64,000 nt of DNA from Bacteroidota bacterium (GTDB taxonomy: Bacteria; Bacteroidota; Bacteroidia; UBA7662; CANHCV01), in assembly GCA_947501265.1 (NCBI GenBank), contig CANMVY010000005.1, positions 62,001 to 126,000 of the forward strand, written 5' to 3'. Positions 1-7,785 of this stretch are shown in pieces. The position numbers and the translations under genes were made by a program. Position 1 is the stretch's first letter. The number at the start of each line of letters is the position of its first letter. A model generated the notes under the pieces. The model saw only the letters and a program-made list of their open reading frames with translations, made no database searches and was not told where the DNA came from.

Positions 1-1231
1 ATCGTTCTTGGATTTTTTGTATGATGAGTTTGCGGAGTTGTTCTCTTTTTTCAAACCAATTGTCCTTCTTGTCTCTCGGCGGAACATTGATCATCACGAA
101 CCAATTTTCATGGCCCTCTGGAGCATCGGTAGGAACAACTTTGGAAGTGATATTGATGTAAATGGTGGGATCAAGAGGAGCCATATTTTCATGAAAGAGC
201 TCATCGAACTCTTTTTTGTAATCGGTTGAAAACAAAATATTGTGAACATCCAACTGTGGGAAAGACCCCTTCATTCCCCAATAAAATACAAGGGGAGCGG
301 AGGACATCGGTTCCTCTTTTCGGTCATCTACAATGTGGGTACTGGCATTGTGAAGCAGCGATTCGTAAGCAGTATGGTTATCGGCATTGCAAATGATAGT
401 TTGGTATGGCTGTTCCAAGTGGCCAACTTTCAAAGATCGAATGCGACCCTGATGGACATTGATTTTGGTGATTTTTGAGTTGAAGTTGAACTCCACGCCC
501 AAATCAAGAGCCAATTGTTTTAAGGCTTTTGCAATGCTGTACATCCCTCCCTCAGGTAGAAAAGCGCCTAAATTGTATTCCAAATGAGCTGTTTGCTGAA
601 GAATCCCAGAGGCTTCGAAAGGACTTGATCCGGAATAAGTTGCCAATCGATCGAACATCTGAATGAGCTTCGGATTTTTTAAATCTGCACTATTTCTTTG
701 ATGCAAGGATTGGAAAATTTTAAACTGAGGCAGTTTGAAAAAAAGAGGAATATTCTCTAAGGTAAAAATGGAAAAAAAGTTATGAATGGGTTTTTCCAAG
801 AATGGTTCTTTGGTTTCGTAAAACTGCTTGGACGCTCTTTTCAGCAATTTTGAAATGCTTTCTGAGGGAACTCCAAAAAAATCAGCCCCTTTTTGGGCAA
901 ACTCTTCGGCATCAGACGGAACCGAAAATTCGGTTTTATCGGCGAAAAAATACTTGGTTACGGGATCCAAACGCTGGTATTGGTAATAGCTTCTTGGATT
1001 TTTTTTCGCTTTCCGAAATAAATCATCCACCAAACCCGGCATGGTAAATAAAGAAGGACCTTTATCAAATCGAAATCCTTGGGCGTGCAATTCGGATAGC
1101 TTTCCACCAACATCGTTTCCTGCCTCATAAACCGTTACACGATTTCCTTTCAGCGCAAGACGGATAGCTACAGCAAGCCCACCAATTCCCGCTCCTACGA
1201 TGCCAATGTTTTTGGATTTAGTTTTTTTCAC
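1..1231 (-). CDS. crtD: Carotenoid 3,4-desaturase (CrtD-like), C-terminus cut by window edge
   Basis: FAD-dependent amine-oxidase-fold desaturase of the CrtI superfamily. The first 410 codons are present; about 80 C-terminal residues lie outside the window. Near the N-terminus is the dinucleotide-binding motif GIVGAGIGGLAVAIRLALKG, then FRFDKGPSLFTMP. The latter resembles flavobacterial CrtD (1-hydroxycarotenoid 3,4-desaturase) more than phytoene desaturase, whose equivalent (GPSWYWMP) is in the crtI gene upstream. Likely role: desaturating the psi end of a monocyclic carotenoid in the membrane. The start is a GTG that overlaps the end of the lycopene cyclase gene by 14 bases; no in-frame ATG fits. 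It is the last visible gene of the crt operon. A second CrtI-type enzyme is certain by family; the exact 3,4-desaturase role is inferred from motif and context. Confidence 0.85.
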   Translation of the reverse strand, partial: MKKTKSKNIGIVGAGIGGLAVAIRLALKGNRVTVYEAGNDVGGKLSELHAQGFRFDKGPSLFTMPGLVDDLFRKAKKNPRSYYQYQRLDPVTKYFFADKTEFSVPSDAEEFAQKGADFFGVPSESISKLLKRASKQFYETKEPFLEKPIHNFFSIFTLENIPLFFKLPQFKIFQSLHQRNSADLKNPKLIQMFDRLATYSGSSPFEASGILQQTAHLEYNLGAFLPEGGMYSIAKALKQLALDLGVEFNFNSKITKINVHQGRIRSLKVGHLEQPYQTIICNADNHTAYESLLHNASTHIVDDRKEEPMSSAPLVFYWGMKGSFPQLDVHNILFSTDYKKEFDELFHENMAPLDPTIYINITSKVVPTDAPEGHENWFVMINVPPRDKKDNWFEKREQLRKLIIQKIQER

Positions 1232-1901
1232 TCGGTTTTTTTCTTTTGAACAATTCGTACAGATACACATTCCATGAAAGTGCTATCAATGAATACGACG
1301 TGTCTTCAATAGGGATGGTCCCAATTCTAATCCCTAAATTTTCGGCATTGTTGTACCAAACAACGGGATAAAAGGTTAAAAAACCATTAACAACCAAGAA
1401 GGGAATCAAATGGATGAGGTAAAGCAACCAGAAACGATTCCAGTTGATAGCTTTCATGAAAAAAAGAACAATGATACTCAGACCTCCCAAACCAAATGAT
1501 AGCAAGGTGTACCATTGGTCGAAAAACCGAATTCCGATGCAAAATAAACCAATTCCGATAATCAATGAAAGGTTATTCCAAAATTTTCCTGGAAATTGAT
1601 AATTAAAAAAAGACAGGAGCTCTGCAATGAAAATACAGCAAAATGGAATAACGATGAAAAATGAAATTTCCTCGATGGGTAAATCCAACCATTTGATTCC
1701 AAGAATGCGCTCGGAATTGAACCCCCAAAATGAATGTTTCGTGAATAGGCTGTCCCATACCACGAATGGGATAGCAACGATGATCCCAGCTTGAAGTGCA
1801 AATTTCCATTTTTTGTAGAAATTTACTCTTCCATCAAACGACAATGCCAAGGGACCAGCCAAGGAAAAAAGCATGATGAACAGGTAAGTAAAGGTTTTCA
1901 A
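1218..1901 (-). CDS. crtYcd: Fused CrtYc-CrtYd type lycopene cyclase, integral membrane
   Basis: A 227-residue polytopic membrane protein with two homologous halves, each with the acidic motif of heterodimeric carotenoid cyclases: LPIEE at residues 74-78 and IPIED at 196-200. This is the fused form of CrtYc and CrtYd, common in Bacteroidota, which cyclises lycopene ends to beta rings. About seven hydrophobic segments are visible. The start is a TTG whose last two bases plus the next A form the stop of the gene upstream (TTGA, 4-base overlap). The first ATG, at codon 10, would remove part of the first membrane segment, so TTG is preferred. Neighbours in the same operon supply phytoene and lycopene. 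Confidence 0.88.
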   Translation of the reverse strand: MKTFTYLFIMLFSLAGPLALSFDGRVNFYKKWKFALQAGIIVAIPFVVWDSLFTKHSFWGFNSERILGIKWLDLPIEEISFFIVIPFCCIFIAELLSFFNYQFPGKFWNNLSLIIGIGLFCIGIRFFDQWYTLLSFGLGGLSIIVLFFMKAINWNRFWLLYLIHLIPFLVVNGFLTFYPVVWYNNAENLGIRIGTIPIEDTSYSLIALSWNVYLYELFKRKKPSEKN

Positions 1902-2416
1902 AGTGAAAGGGATTTTAAGAATAACCGATCATTTTCTGAACAAGATCCGAATAAAAGTAGGCTGTCTCTTATTTTTTTCGCCAAAGAAGCCGGTAAATCT
2001 CGGTATTTATTTTGGCGAAAAAGGGCAATCATTTTTTTGACATCCTCTTGTTTATGGTTTCCTGCTTGTAAAAAAGAAGGCAAATTTCGTTCATAGGAGA
2101 AACGAAGATACCGAATTTCCATCGATTCTGGATTCTGGAGAACGCAACGTTCATAAGCCTTATTAGCATCGTCGAGCAACGAAAGTTTGGTGGCTGGATT
2201 CCAAGCATGTTTTGCCAATAGCGTTTGGGACGCGGCCCAATAGGCCGTTTGAATGCTTGACTTTTGGCTCCACTTCGTTAACGATAGGGCTAATTTTTCG
2301 GCGTAAGATTCGTCTTCAATACCAAGGTCGAACCACTTTCTGCATTCCTCAAGGGATTGAGAACGCCCAGTTAAACTTCCCGCAAAAAAGAGGAAAGCGA
2401 ACAAAAAAAGTTTCAC
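1898..2416 (-). CDS. Unknown exported protein inside the carotenoid operon
   Basis: I do not recognise this 172-residue protein. It begins with a clear signal peptide (hydrophobic residues 2-15, cleavage likely after GRSQ near residue 20), so it should be periplasmic or surface-exposed. The mature part is helical-looking with TPR-like spacing (for example LLDDANKAYERCVLQNPES) and has cysteines in SLEEC, AYERC and FGSCS. The start is GTG, overlapping the crtB stop as GTGA; its own stop overlaps the cyclase start. This coupling on both sides argues that it is made in step with CrtB and CrtYcd. A helper role in carotenoid assembly, transport or binding is inference only. Confidence 0.8.
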   Translation of the reverse strand: MKLFLFAFLFFAGSLTGRSQSLEECRKWFDLGIEDESYAEKLALSLTKWSQKSSIQTAYWAASQTLLAKHAWNPATKLSLLDDANKAYERCVLQNPESMEIRYLRFSYERNLPSFLQAGNHKQEDVKKMIALFRQNKYRDLPASLAKKIRDSLLLFGSCSENDRLFLKSLSL

Positions 2417-3258
2417 AACAAATTGAACTGATTGCGAAGTGCCATCAATCCAACCACGGCTGCTTTTCGAACATTTGAAATGCGAATACGTGATTCGAGC
2501 ACCGCTTGCGGACTCGAGCGGGCAATTTTATGAAATAAACTGAGGTAGAAACGATATGCGGCTAATACCCCCAAACGAGAGCTCGATGGAAGTTGCTTTA
2601 GTCCGAGATAGGCGTGATCAAAATCTTTTTTAATGTCCTTCTCGATTTCACGCTTATCGGCTTCACTGAAATGAACACCCAATTGAACACCTGGAAAATA
2701 AGTTCGTCCTTTGTCTTGATAGTCGTCTTTCAAATCCCGCAGAAAATTAATTTTCTGGAAAGCGGCACCCAAACTGCGGGCCGAATCCTTCAAATTTTCA
2801 TACATGCCTGGTTTGCTATGGGTAAAAACCCGCAAACACATCAATCCTACTACTTCTGCCGAGCCATAAATGTATTCGGTGTACGAATTTTCGTGGTAGT
2901 CGATTTTCTCCAGATCCATTTCCATGCTTTTCAAGAAGGCCACAATCAACTCGTGATCGATGTGGTATTGATTAACAATCTTTTGGAAGGAGTCCAAAAC
3001 TGGATTCAAGCTAATTCCCCGTTCAATGGCGATGAAGGTGTCTTTTTTGAATTCTTCCAACAGGGTCTTTTTGTCGAAATCATGGAAGGTGTCCACAATC
3101 TCATCGGCAAAACGTACAAATCCGTAAATGGCCTCAATGGGTGGGCGCAATTCGGAGGAAAACAAACGAATTCCTAAAGAAAACGAGGTGCTGTAATTCC
3201 GAGTAATCTTTCTGGAGATTTCGAAATTAGTTTTTCGGTATAGGTTCAAGCCGGTCAT
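2413..3258 (-). CDS. crtB: Phytoene synthase
   Basis: A 281-residue trans-isoprenyl diphosphate synthase of the squalene/phytoene synthase family. It condenses two geranylgeranyl diphosphates head-to-head to phytoene. Two Mg-binding aspartate motifs are visible: DEIVD at residues 52-56 and DLKDD at 175-179, the latter followed by the family signature QDKGRTYFPG. Length is typical. The ATG overlaps the crtI stop by four bases (ATGA), so the two are translationally coupled. Squalene synthase is the main alternative for this fold, but the crtI neighbour and flavobacterial signature favour phytoene synthase. Confidence 0.96.
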   Translation of the reverse strand: MTGLNLYRKTNFEISRKITRNYSTSFSLGIRLFSSELRPPIEAIYGFVRFADEIVDTFHDFDKKTLLEEFKKDTFIAIERGISLNPVLDSFQKIVNQYHIDHELIVAFLKSMEMDLEKIDYHENSYTEYIYGSAEVVGLMCLRVFTHSKPGMYENLKDSARSLGAAFQKINFLRDLKDDYQDKGRTYFPGVQLGVHFSEADKREIEKDIKKDFDHAYLGLKQLPSSSRLGVLAAYRFYLSLFHKIARSSPQAVLESRIRISNVRKAAVVGLMALRNQFNLL

Positions 3259-4739
3259 AAGGCAAAGTATTTTTCAATTTCTTGGGCCGCTACTTCTCCT
3301 GAAATCAAAGAAGGCGGTACTCCTGGCCCCGGAACGGTAAGTTGCCCGGAATAAAATAGGTTTTCAACCTTTTTGCTTCGCATTTTTGGTTTCAAAAAAG
3401 CTGTTTGTTCCAAGGTATTCGCAAGGCCATACGCATTTCCTTTGAAGGAGTTGTACTGACTTACGAAATCTTGGTAAGCAAAAGAACGGTTAACTTCGAT
3501 GTGATCGCGAATGGATTCACCGGTTCTGGCTTCCAAACGATCCAACAATATTTCAAGGTATTTTTCTCGAATTTCTGGGGTGTCGGGCATGCCTGGAGCA
3601 ACAGGAATCAATAAGAAGATGTTTTCTTTTCCTTCCGGTGCTACCGTTGAATCGGTTTTTGAAGGAACGCAAGCATAAAACAAGGGATCGCTTGGCCATG
3701 CTGGACTTTCGTAAATTTCACGAGCATGTTTCCCAAAATCGGAATCGAAAAACAAATTGTGGTGAAGCAATCCTTCCACCTTTTTATTCACGCCGAGGTA
3801 ATACAACAAACACGATGGGGCCATGGTTCGGCCTTCCCAATATTCCTTGTTGTAGCTTTGGTAAGGTTTTGGTAAGAGTTTGGTTTCGGTGTGGTGGTAA
3901 TCGCCTGATGAAATAACGGCATCAAAAGAAAAAACCTCACCGTTCACCAGTAGGCCATCGGCTTTTTTCCCTTTGATTTCGATGCGTTGAACGGGATGAC
4001 CTAACTCAAATTTTACGCCCAACTCTTCGCAAACGTTCACCATTCCTTTCACCACTTCGCTCATGCCTCCCATGGGGTACCAAGTCCCCAACTTAATGTC
4101 AGCATAGTTCATCATGCTGTACAAAGCGGGAATTCGATCGGGCATGGCTCCAAGAAAAAGAACCGGAAATTCCATCAGTCGAATGATGCGAGAATCGTTG
4201 TAGAATTTGCGAACGTGGCTCGACATGTTTTTCAACAAATCGAGTTTCATGGCCGCTTTTGCGATTTTAATATCGAGAAACTCGGTGATGGATAAGGAAG
4301 GACGGTGAACAAAATCGTTCATTCCTACTTCGTATTTGATTCGAGCTTGCTCGAGGAATTCTTCGGTTTTTTTGGCTGCACCTTTTTCAGTACTTTCCAT
4401 CAGTTGAAGAAAAGAATCGTAGTTGGCGGGAATATCCCAATGTTCGTTATTTTCCCAGAAAACCCGATAACTGGGATCCAATCGTTTTAATTGGTAGTAA
4501 TCGGACGGTTTTTTTCCGAAGGAAGCGAAGAAGCGTTCAAAGGCATCGGGCATCCAGTACCAACTGGGTCCGAGGTCGAATAGGAACCCATCTTGCTTTA
4601 CAGCTCGGGCTCTTCCGCCGGGTTGTTGGTGTTGGTCGTACACCGTAACTTGAAATCCTTTTTTGGCCAAGTACGCTGCGGAGGATAAACCTGCGAAACC
4701 AGCACCGATAACGGCGATGTTTTTGTTCAATTTTTTCAT
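3255..4739 (-). CDS. crtI: Phytoene desaturase
   Basis: A 494-residue FAD-dependent desaturase that converts phytoene to lycopene by four successive dehydrogenations at the membrane surface. The N-terminal FAD motif is AVIGAGFAGLSSAAYLAKKG, followed by PGGRARAV and the CrtI-typical GPSWYWMP. The C-terminus has the diagnostic segment YSGQLTVPGPGVPPSLISG. Length is normal for bacterial CrtI. It is the first enzyme gene after the ECF sigma factor, 7 bases downstream, and overlaps crtB. The companion CrtI-family gene at the left edge differs in its signature and is probably CrtD, so the order here is desaturase, synthase, unknown, cyclase, second desaturase. Confidence 0.96.
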   Translation of the reverse strand: MKKLNKNIAVIGAGFAGLSSAAYLAKKGFQVTVYDQHQQPGGRARAVKQDGFLFDLGPSWYWMPDAFERFFASFGKKPSDYYQLKRLDPSYRVFWENNEHWDIPANYDSFLQLMESTEKGAAKKTEEFLEQARIKYEVGMNDFVHRPSLSITEFLDIKIAKAAMKLDLLKNMSSHVRKFYNDSRIIRLMEFPVLFLGAMPDRIPALYSMMNYADIKLGTWYPMGGMSEVVKGMVNVCEELGVKFELGHPVQRIEIKGKKADGLLVNGEVFSFDAVISSGDYHHTETKLLPKPYQSYNKEYWEGRTMAPSCLLYYLGVNKKVEGLLHHNLFFDSDFGKHAREIYESPAWPSDPLFYACVPSKTDSTVAPEGKENIFLLIPVAPGMPDTPEIREKYLEILLDRLEARTGESIRDHIEVNRSFAYQDFVSQYNSFKGNAYGLANTLEQTAFLKPKMRSKKVENLFYSGQLTVPGPGVPPSLISGEVAAQEIEKYFAL

Positions 4740-4746
4740 AAAAGTA

Positions 4747-5277
4747 TTAAACGCCGGCAGGTTCCTCTTGGTTCCATCCGTGGATGGATAATTTCTTTTT
4801 GAGGATCTTGCGGGCTAAGTGAATACGGGTCTTCACTGTTCCAATCGGAATTTGGAAGAAATCGGCAATTTCTTGGTATTTGTACCCACGAAAATTCATG
4901 AGAAACGACTCGCGAAGTTCGAAAGGAAGCTGAACCAAGGCCTTTTCAATTTCGGCAGCTAAGAAGGAATTTTCTCCATCATTACCGGTGGAGTGGGAAA
5001 CAGAATCTAAATAATAAGAGTTGTCGGTAGAGTCCAAAAACGTATTCCGCTTCACCATTCTGCGGTAATTGTTGATGAAAGTGTTCTTCATGATGGTGAA
5101 AAGCCAACCTTTGAAATTGGTTTCTGGGGCAAAACGAGTGCGATTGGAAAACGCCTTTAAAAGGGTTTCTTGCAACAAATCGTCGGAATCATCAGAGTTG
5201 CGGGTTAGAAATAAAGCGTAAGACTTTAGAGATTGCTTTTGCTCAACTAACTTTTGACTGAATTCGATGGCTGTCAT
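4747..5277 (-). CDS. ECF-type RNA polymerase sigma factor heading the crt operon
   Basis: A 176-residue sigma-70 family protein of the extracytoplasmic-function type: region 2 with DDLLQETLLKAFSN and the segment FKGWLFTIMKNTFINNYRR, then region 4 with PFELRESFLMNFRGYKYQEI and IPIGTVKTRIHLARKIL, the DNA-binding helix-turn-helix. It is separated from crtI by 7 bases and is evidently cotranscribed with the carotenoid genes, so it likely directs their expression or that of a co-regulated light or oxidative-stress regulon. No anti-sigma gene lies beside it: downstream is crtI, and the divergent neighbour is an acetyltransferase-like protein. ECF control of carotenoids is known (CarQ of Myxococcus), but orthology is not implied. 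Confidence 0.93.
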   Translation of the reverse strand: MTAIEFSQKLVEQKQSLKSYALFLTRNSDDSDDLLQETLLKAFSNRTRFAPETNFKGWLFTIMKNTFINNYRRMVKRNTFLDSTDNSYYLDSVSHSTGNDGENSFLAAEIEKALVQLPFELRESFLMNFRGYKYQEIADFFQIPIGTVKTRIHLARKILKKKLSIHGWNQEEPAGV

Positions 5278-5305
5278 TGTTTAACCTTTTAATTGGAATC
5301 TTCAA

Positions 5306-5336
5306 CAAAACTAAGTTTGAAAAAATGAAGTTGCAA
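5306..5336 (-). promoter_or_regulatory. Vegetative promoter of the ECF-crt operon
   Basis: Read on the minus strand, TAGTTTTG (5306-5313) matches the Bacteroidota -7 box TAnnTTTG exactly, and TTG (5334-5336) lies 20 bases upstream as a -33 element. The predicted transcription start is near 5300, leaving a leader of about 23 nt before the ATG at 5277. Confidence 0.65.
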
Positions 5337-5338
5337 GC

Positions 5339-5374
5339 GTTTGTTTAATTTTTTGAAAAAAAGATTAAACAAAC
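5339..5374. promoter_or_regulatory. 36-bp palindrome, putative operator of the crt operon
   Basis: GTTTGTTTAAT (5339-5349) and its exact reverse complement ATTAAACAAAC (5364-5374) flank a 14-base core of T and A runs that almost pairs as well. It starts 3 bases upstream of the -33 element of the sigma-crt promoter and lies about 40 bases upstream of the divergent gene's predicted start, so it could serve both. A further half-site TTGTTTAAC overlaps the sigma factor start at 5277-5285. A binding site for a dimeric regulator is inferred; a terminator is unlikely because no gene ends here. Confidence 0.55.
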
Positions 5375-5402
5375 CGAATTCGGGTTTCCAAGTTCCTTGT
5401 AT

Positions 5403-5410
5403 TATTTTTG
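5403..5410 (+). promoter_or_regulatory. -7 box placed for a leaderless transcript of the GNAT-like gene
   Basis: TATTTTTG matches TAnnTTTG exactly and ends 4 bases before the ATG at 5415. In this promoter class transcription starts roughly 5 bases after the box, so the mRNA would begin at or next to the start codon. No clear TTG -33 element is seen. Confidence 0.5.
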
Positions 5411-5414
5411 TTGG

Positions 5415-6581
5415 ATGCAATTGATTTTGGTTGATAACAAGGCCTTGGAGCGTGTTTTTTTGAACATTCCCTTTTCCATTTATGCGAATGATCCGGTATG
5501 GATTCCCCATTTGGAGAGCGATGTTAGCAAAACGTTTGATGCTGAAAAGAATAAACTTTTAAAAGAGGGCGAGGCGAGGCGTTGGGTTTTGCAGGATGAT
5601 ACGGGAAAGTACATCGGCCGAATTGCTGCCTTTATTAATCCGAAAACCCGGAATTGGAATGGCATTCAGGTGGGCGGCCTGGGATTTTTCGAATGCATCC
5701 ATTCCCAGCAGGCCGCCAATCTTTTATTCGATGCGGCTTCCGATTGGTTGAAACAAAAGGGAATGCAGGCGGTGGACGGACCGATTAATTTAGGAGAGCG
5801 CGATGCTTTTTGGGGCTTGTTGGTGGACGGTTTTTCCGAACCCATGTACCGCGCCAATTACAATCCGCCTTATTATGCTGAACTTTTTGAAAACTACGGA
5901 TTCCAACTTTTTTTCCGACAGTTTACTTACTATCGAGATACCCGAGAACCGTTAAGTTCGGTAATTCTACAGCGTGCCGAAAAAGTGTTGAACAATTCCA
6001 GGATCACTTTTCAAATGGCGAAGAAGAATCGTTTAAAAGAGTTCGGTGAATATTTTAGAACGGTTTACAACGAAGCTTGGGCAAAGCATCAAAATGTTGG
6101 AGCAATGACATCGGAACGGGCGCAGGCCATCATGAAAGCGATTCGGCCGATCATGGACGAGCGTTTGCTTTGGTTTGCATTCGATGGGGATCGGCCCATT
6201 GCGTTTTCTTTGATGCTGCCCGACATCAATACCATGTTGAGAAAGAACAAAGGGAAGTTCGGAATTTACCAAAAACTGAAACTTTTGTGGGATTTGAGAA
6301 GCGGAAAAGCGGAAAGAATTTTCGGGGTGATTTTTGGTATTGTGCCTGATTTCCAGGGGCAGGGAATGGAATCGGCCTTGGCCGTAACCTTGGAAAAAGA
6401 AAAAGCGAAAACACCAATCATGCCGTATCAATCTTTAGAAATGAACTGGATTGGCGATTTTAATCCAAAAATGATGAAAGTTGCAGAGATGGTTGGCGGA
6501 AAAATTTTCAAAGAACATCGAACTTTTCGACTTATTTTTGATCAACATATCGAATTTGAACGGGAAAAAGAAATTTTATGA
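5415..6581 (+). CDS. GNAT-superfamily acetyltransferase-like protein
   Basis: A 388-residue soluble protein. The C-terminal half has an acetyl-CoA-binding motif-A-like loop, GIVPDFQGQG (residues about 309-318), preceded by beta strands, as in GNAT N-acyltransferases. The N-terminal half (YIGRIAAFIN, GGLGFFEC) looks like a second, degenerate GNAT fold. Such double-GNAT proteins are widespread in Bacteroidota and their substrate is unknown to me. ATG at 5415 is chosen because the upstream in-frame TTG (5397) would lie within the promoter box. It overlaps the next gene by 4 bases and heads the operon that includes the pterin genes. Confidence 0.75.
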   Translation: MQLILVDNKALERVFLNIPFSIYANDPVWIPHLESDVSKTFDAEKNKLLKEGEARRWVLQDDTGKYIGRIAAFINPKTRNWNGIQVGGLGFFECIHSQQAANLLFDAASDWLKQKGMQAVDGPINLGERDAFWGLLVDGFSEPMYRANYNPPYYAELFENYGFQLFFRQFTYYRDTREPLSSVILQRAEKVLNNSRITFQMAKKNRLKEFGEYFRTVYNEAWAKHQNVGAMTSERAQAIMKAIRPIMDERLLWFAFDGDRPIAFSLMLPDINTMLRKNKGKFGIYQKLKLLWDLRSGKAERIFGVIFGIVPDFQGQGMESALAVTLEKEKAKTPIMPYQSLEMNWIGDFNPKMMKVAEMVGGKIFKEHRTFRLIFDQHIEFEREKEIL

Positions 6582-7345
6582 GGAATGGTTTTTTAAATTT
6601 ACTGGTTTTCATGGCTATTGCATTGGCTGTATATTTCGAATCAATTGAAAAAGACTCCATTTTTTCGAGCATTGCTGTTGGTGCTGGTTTTCTAATCGTA
6701 GCCTTTCATTACCTTTCTCACCACTACGATTTTTCCAAAAAGGTGAATCAAATTTTCATTGTTTCCTGTTTGCTCATGGTTTTACCGGGAATCATTCAAA
6801 ACATCAATGTTCAAGAGAAAGACTACAAATACATTTTTACTGTTTTTTATTTCAGTTCCTATTTGCTTCTGATGTCCATCTTTTGGTTTGAAGACAATGC
6901 GAAAGAATACAATCGATCATTTCTGATTTTGAAGATTGTTTTATTCATTGCTGGATTTTCTTTCGTCACTGCTTTTTCAACCCAAATTCCAATTTACAAA
7001 ACCATTTTATCGATTTTACTCGGTACGATCTTATTTATTTCTCCCAATCTCTTTCTCCGTTGGAAGTATCAAAATACCCGCAATTTCAGATTTGGATTAA
7101 TCGCAGGTTTTCTACTCATTTTTACTTTGGTTTTAGCTGCGGTTAACGACAGTTCCAACATATTTTTACCGGTAGGTCCCCTTCATGTTTTTGCTTTTTA
7201 TTTGGTAAGTGTTCCATTTATCAAAGAAAAAGTATTGCCCAATTGGTTGGTATTAAGGTTTCGCAATGCTGAAAAAACAAAAAGAAGAATTCGTCGCCGC
7301 GAAAGATTCCGTTACAAACAAGCCATGGAAAAAGAAAACAATTGA
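6578..7345 (+). CDS. Hypothetical polytopic membrane protein
   Basis: A 255-residue protein with about seven hydrophobic segments (starting LLVFMAIALAVYF and SIAVGAGFLIVAFHYL) and a strongly basic cytoplasmic tail (KTKRRIRRRERFRYKQ). No family is recognised. Its start overlaps the acetyltransferase-like stop (ATGA) and the pterin synthase gene starts 23 bases downstream. The arginine-rich C-terminus could bind acidic lipids or nucleic acid, but nothing in the sequence fixes a function. Confidence 0.75.
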   Translation: MRNGFLNLLVFMAIALAVYFESIEKDSIFSSIAVGAGFLIVAFHYLSHHYDFSKKVNQIFIVSCLLMVLPGIIQNINVQEKDYKYIFTVFYFSSYLLLMSIFWFEDNAKEYNRSFLILKIVLFIAGFSFVTAFSTQIPIYKTILSILLGTILFISPNLFLRWKYQNTRNFRFGLIAGFLLIFTLVLAAVNDSSNIFLPVGPLHVFAFYLVSVPFIKEKVLPNWLVLRFRNAEKTKRRIRRRERFRYKQAMEKENN

Positions 7346-7368
7346 TTGTTTTTCTTTGTTGATGGATT

Positions 7369-7785
7369 ATGATTTGTTCTGTAACACGTAAATCGCACTT
7401 CAACGCAGCTCACCGGCTTTTCCGACCCGATTGGTCCGATGAGAAAAACCACCAGGTCTTCGGAAAGTGCGCTTATCCCAATTACCACGGCCATAACTAC
7501 GAAATGCTTGTTAAGTTAACCGGCCCCATCGATCCCGTCACTGGTTTTGTTTACGACCTCAAAAAGTTGGCAGATTTGATCGATGAAGAGATTTGCGATC
7601 GCTACGATCACAAAAATTTGAACTTGGATTGCCCCGATTTTTTCGATTTAATTCCGACCGCTGAAAATATTTGTGTAATTATTTGGGGCCGATTACGAAC
7701 AAAGATTGAACAAAACTTGTTACTAAGCGTAACCTTATTCGAAACTGAACGAAACATCGTTGAATACCATGGCCCACAACACTAA
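7369..7785 (+). CDS. 6-pyruvoyl-tetrahydropterin synthase family (PTPS/QueD)
   Basis: A 138-residue enzyme that acts on 7,8-dihydroneopterin triphosphate, the product of the next gene. Zinc ligands: His15 (HFNAAH) and His40/His42 (YHGHNY). Catalytic Cys34 sits in FGKCAYPNYHGHNY and the partner pair is Asp80-His81 (YDHKNLNLD); Glu125 in FETERN should hold the pterin ring. These motifs match the animal-type PTPS pattern more closely than canonical QueD, and no other queuosine genes are adjacent, so tetrahydrobiopterin-type synthesis is the preferred reading; 6-carboxy-tetrahydropterin synthase is the alternative. It overlaps folE by 17 bases. Confidence 0.92.
   Translation: MICSVTRKSHFNAAHRLFRPDWSDEKNHQVFGKCAYPNYHGHNYEMLVKLTGPIDPVTGFVYDLKKLADLIDEEICDRYDHKNLNLDCPDFFDLIPTAENICVIIWGRLRTKIEQNLLLSVTLFETERNIVEYHGPQH

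Noticed and set aside
2614-3177. Plus-strand reading frame of 187 codons opposite crtB
   Set aside because: Antisense to a gene with intact active-site motifs; no promoter or homologous feature.
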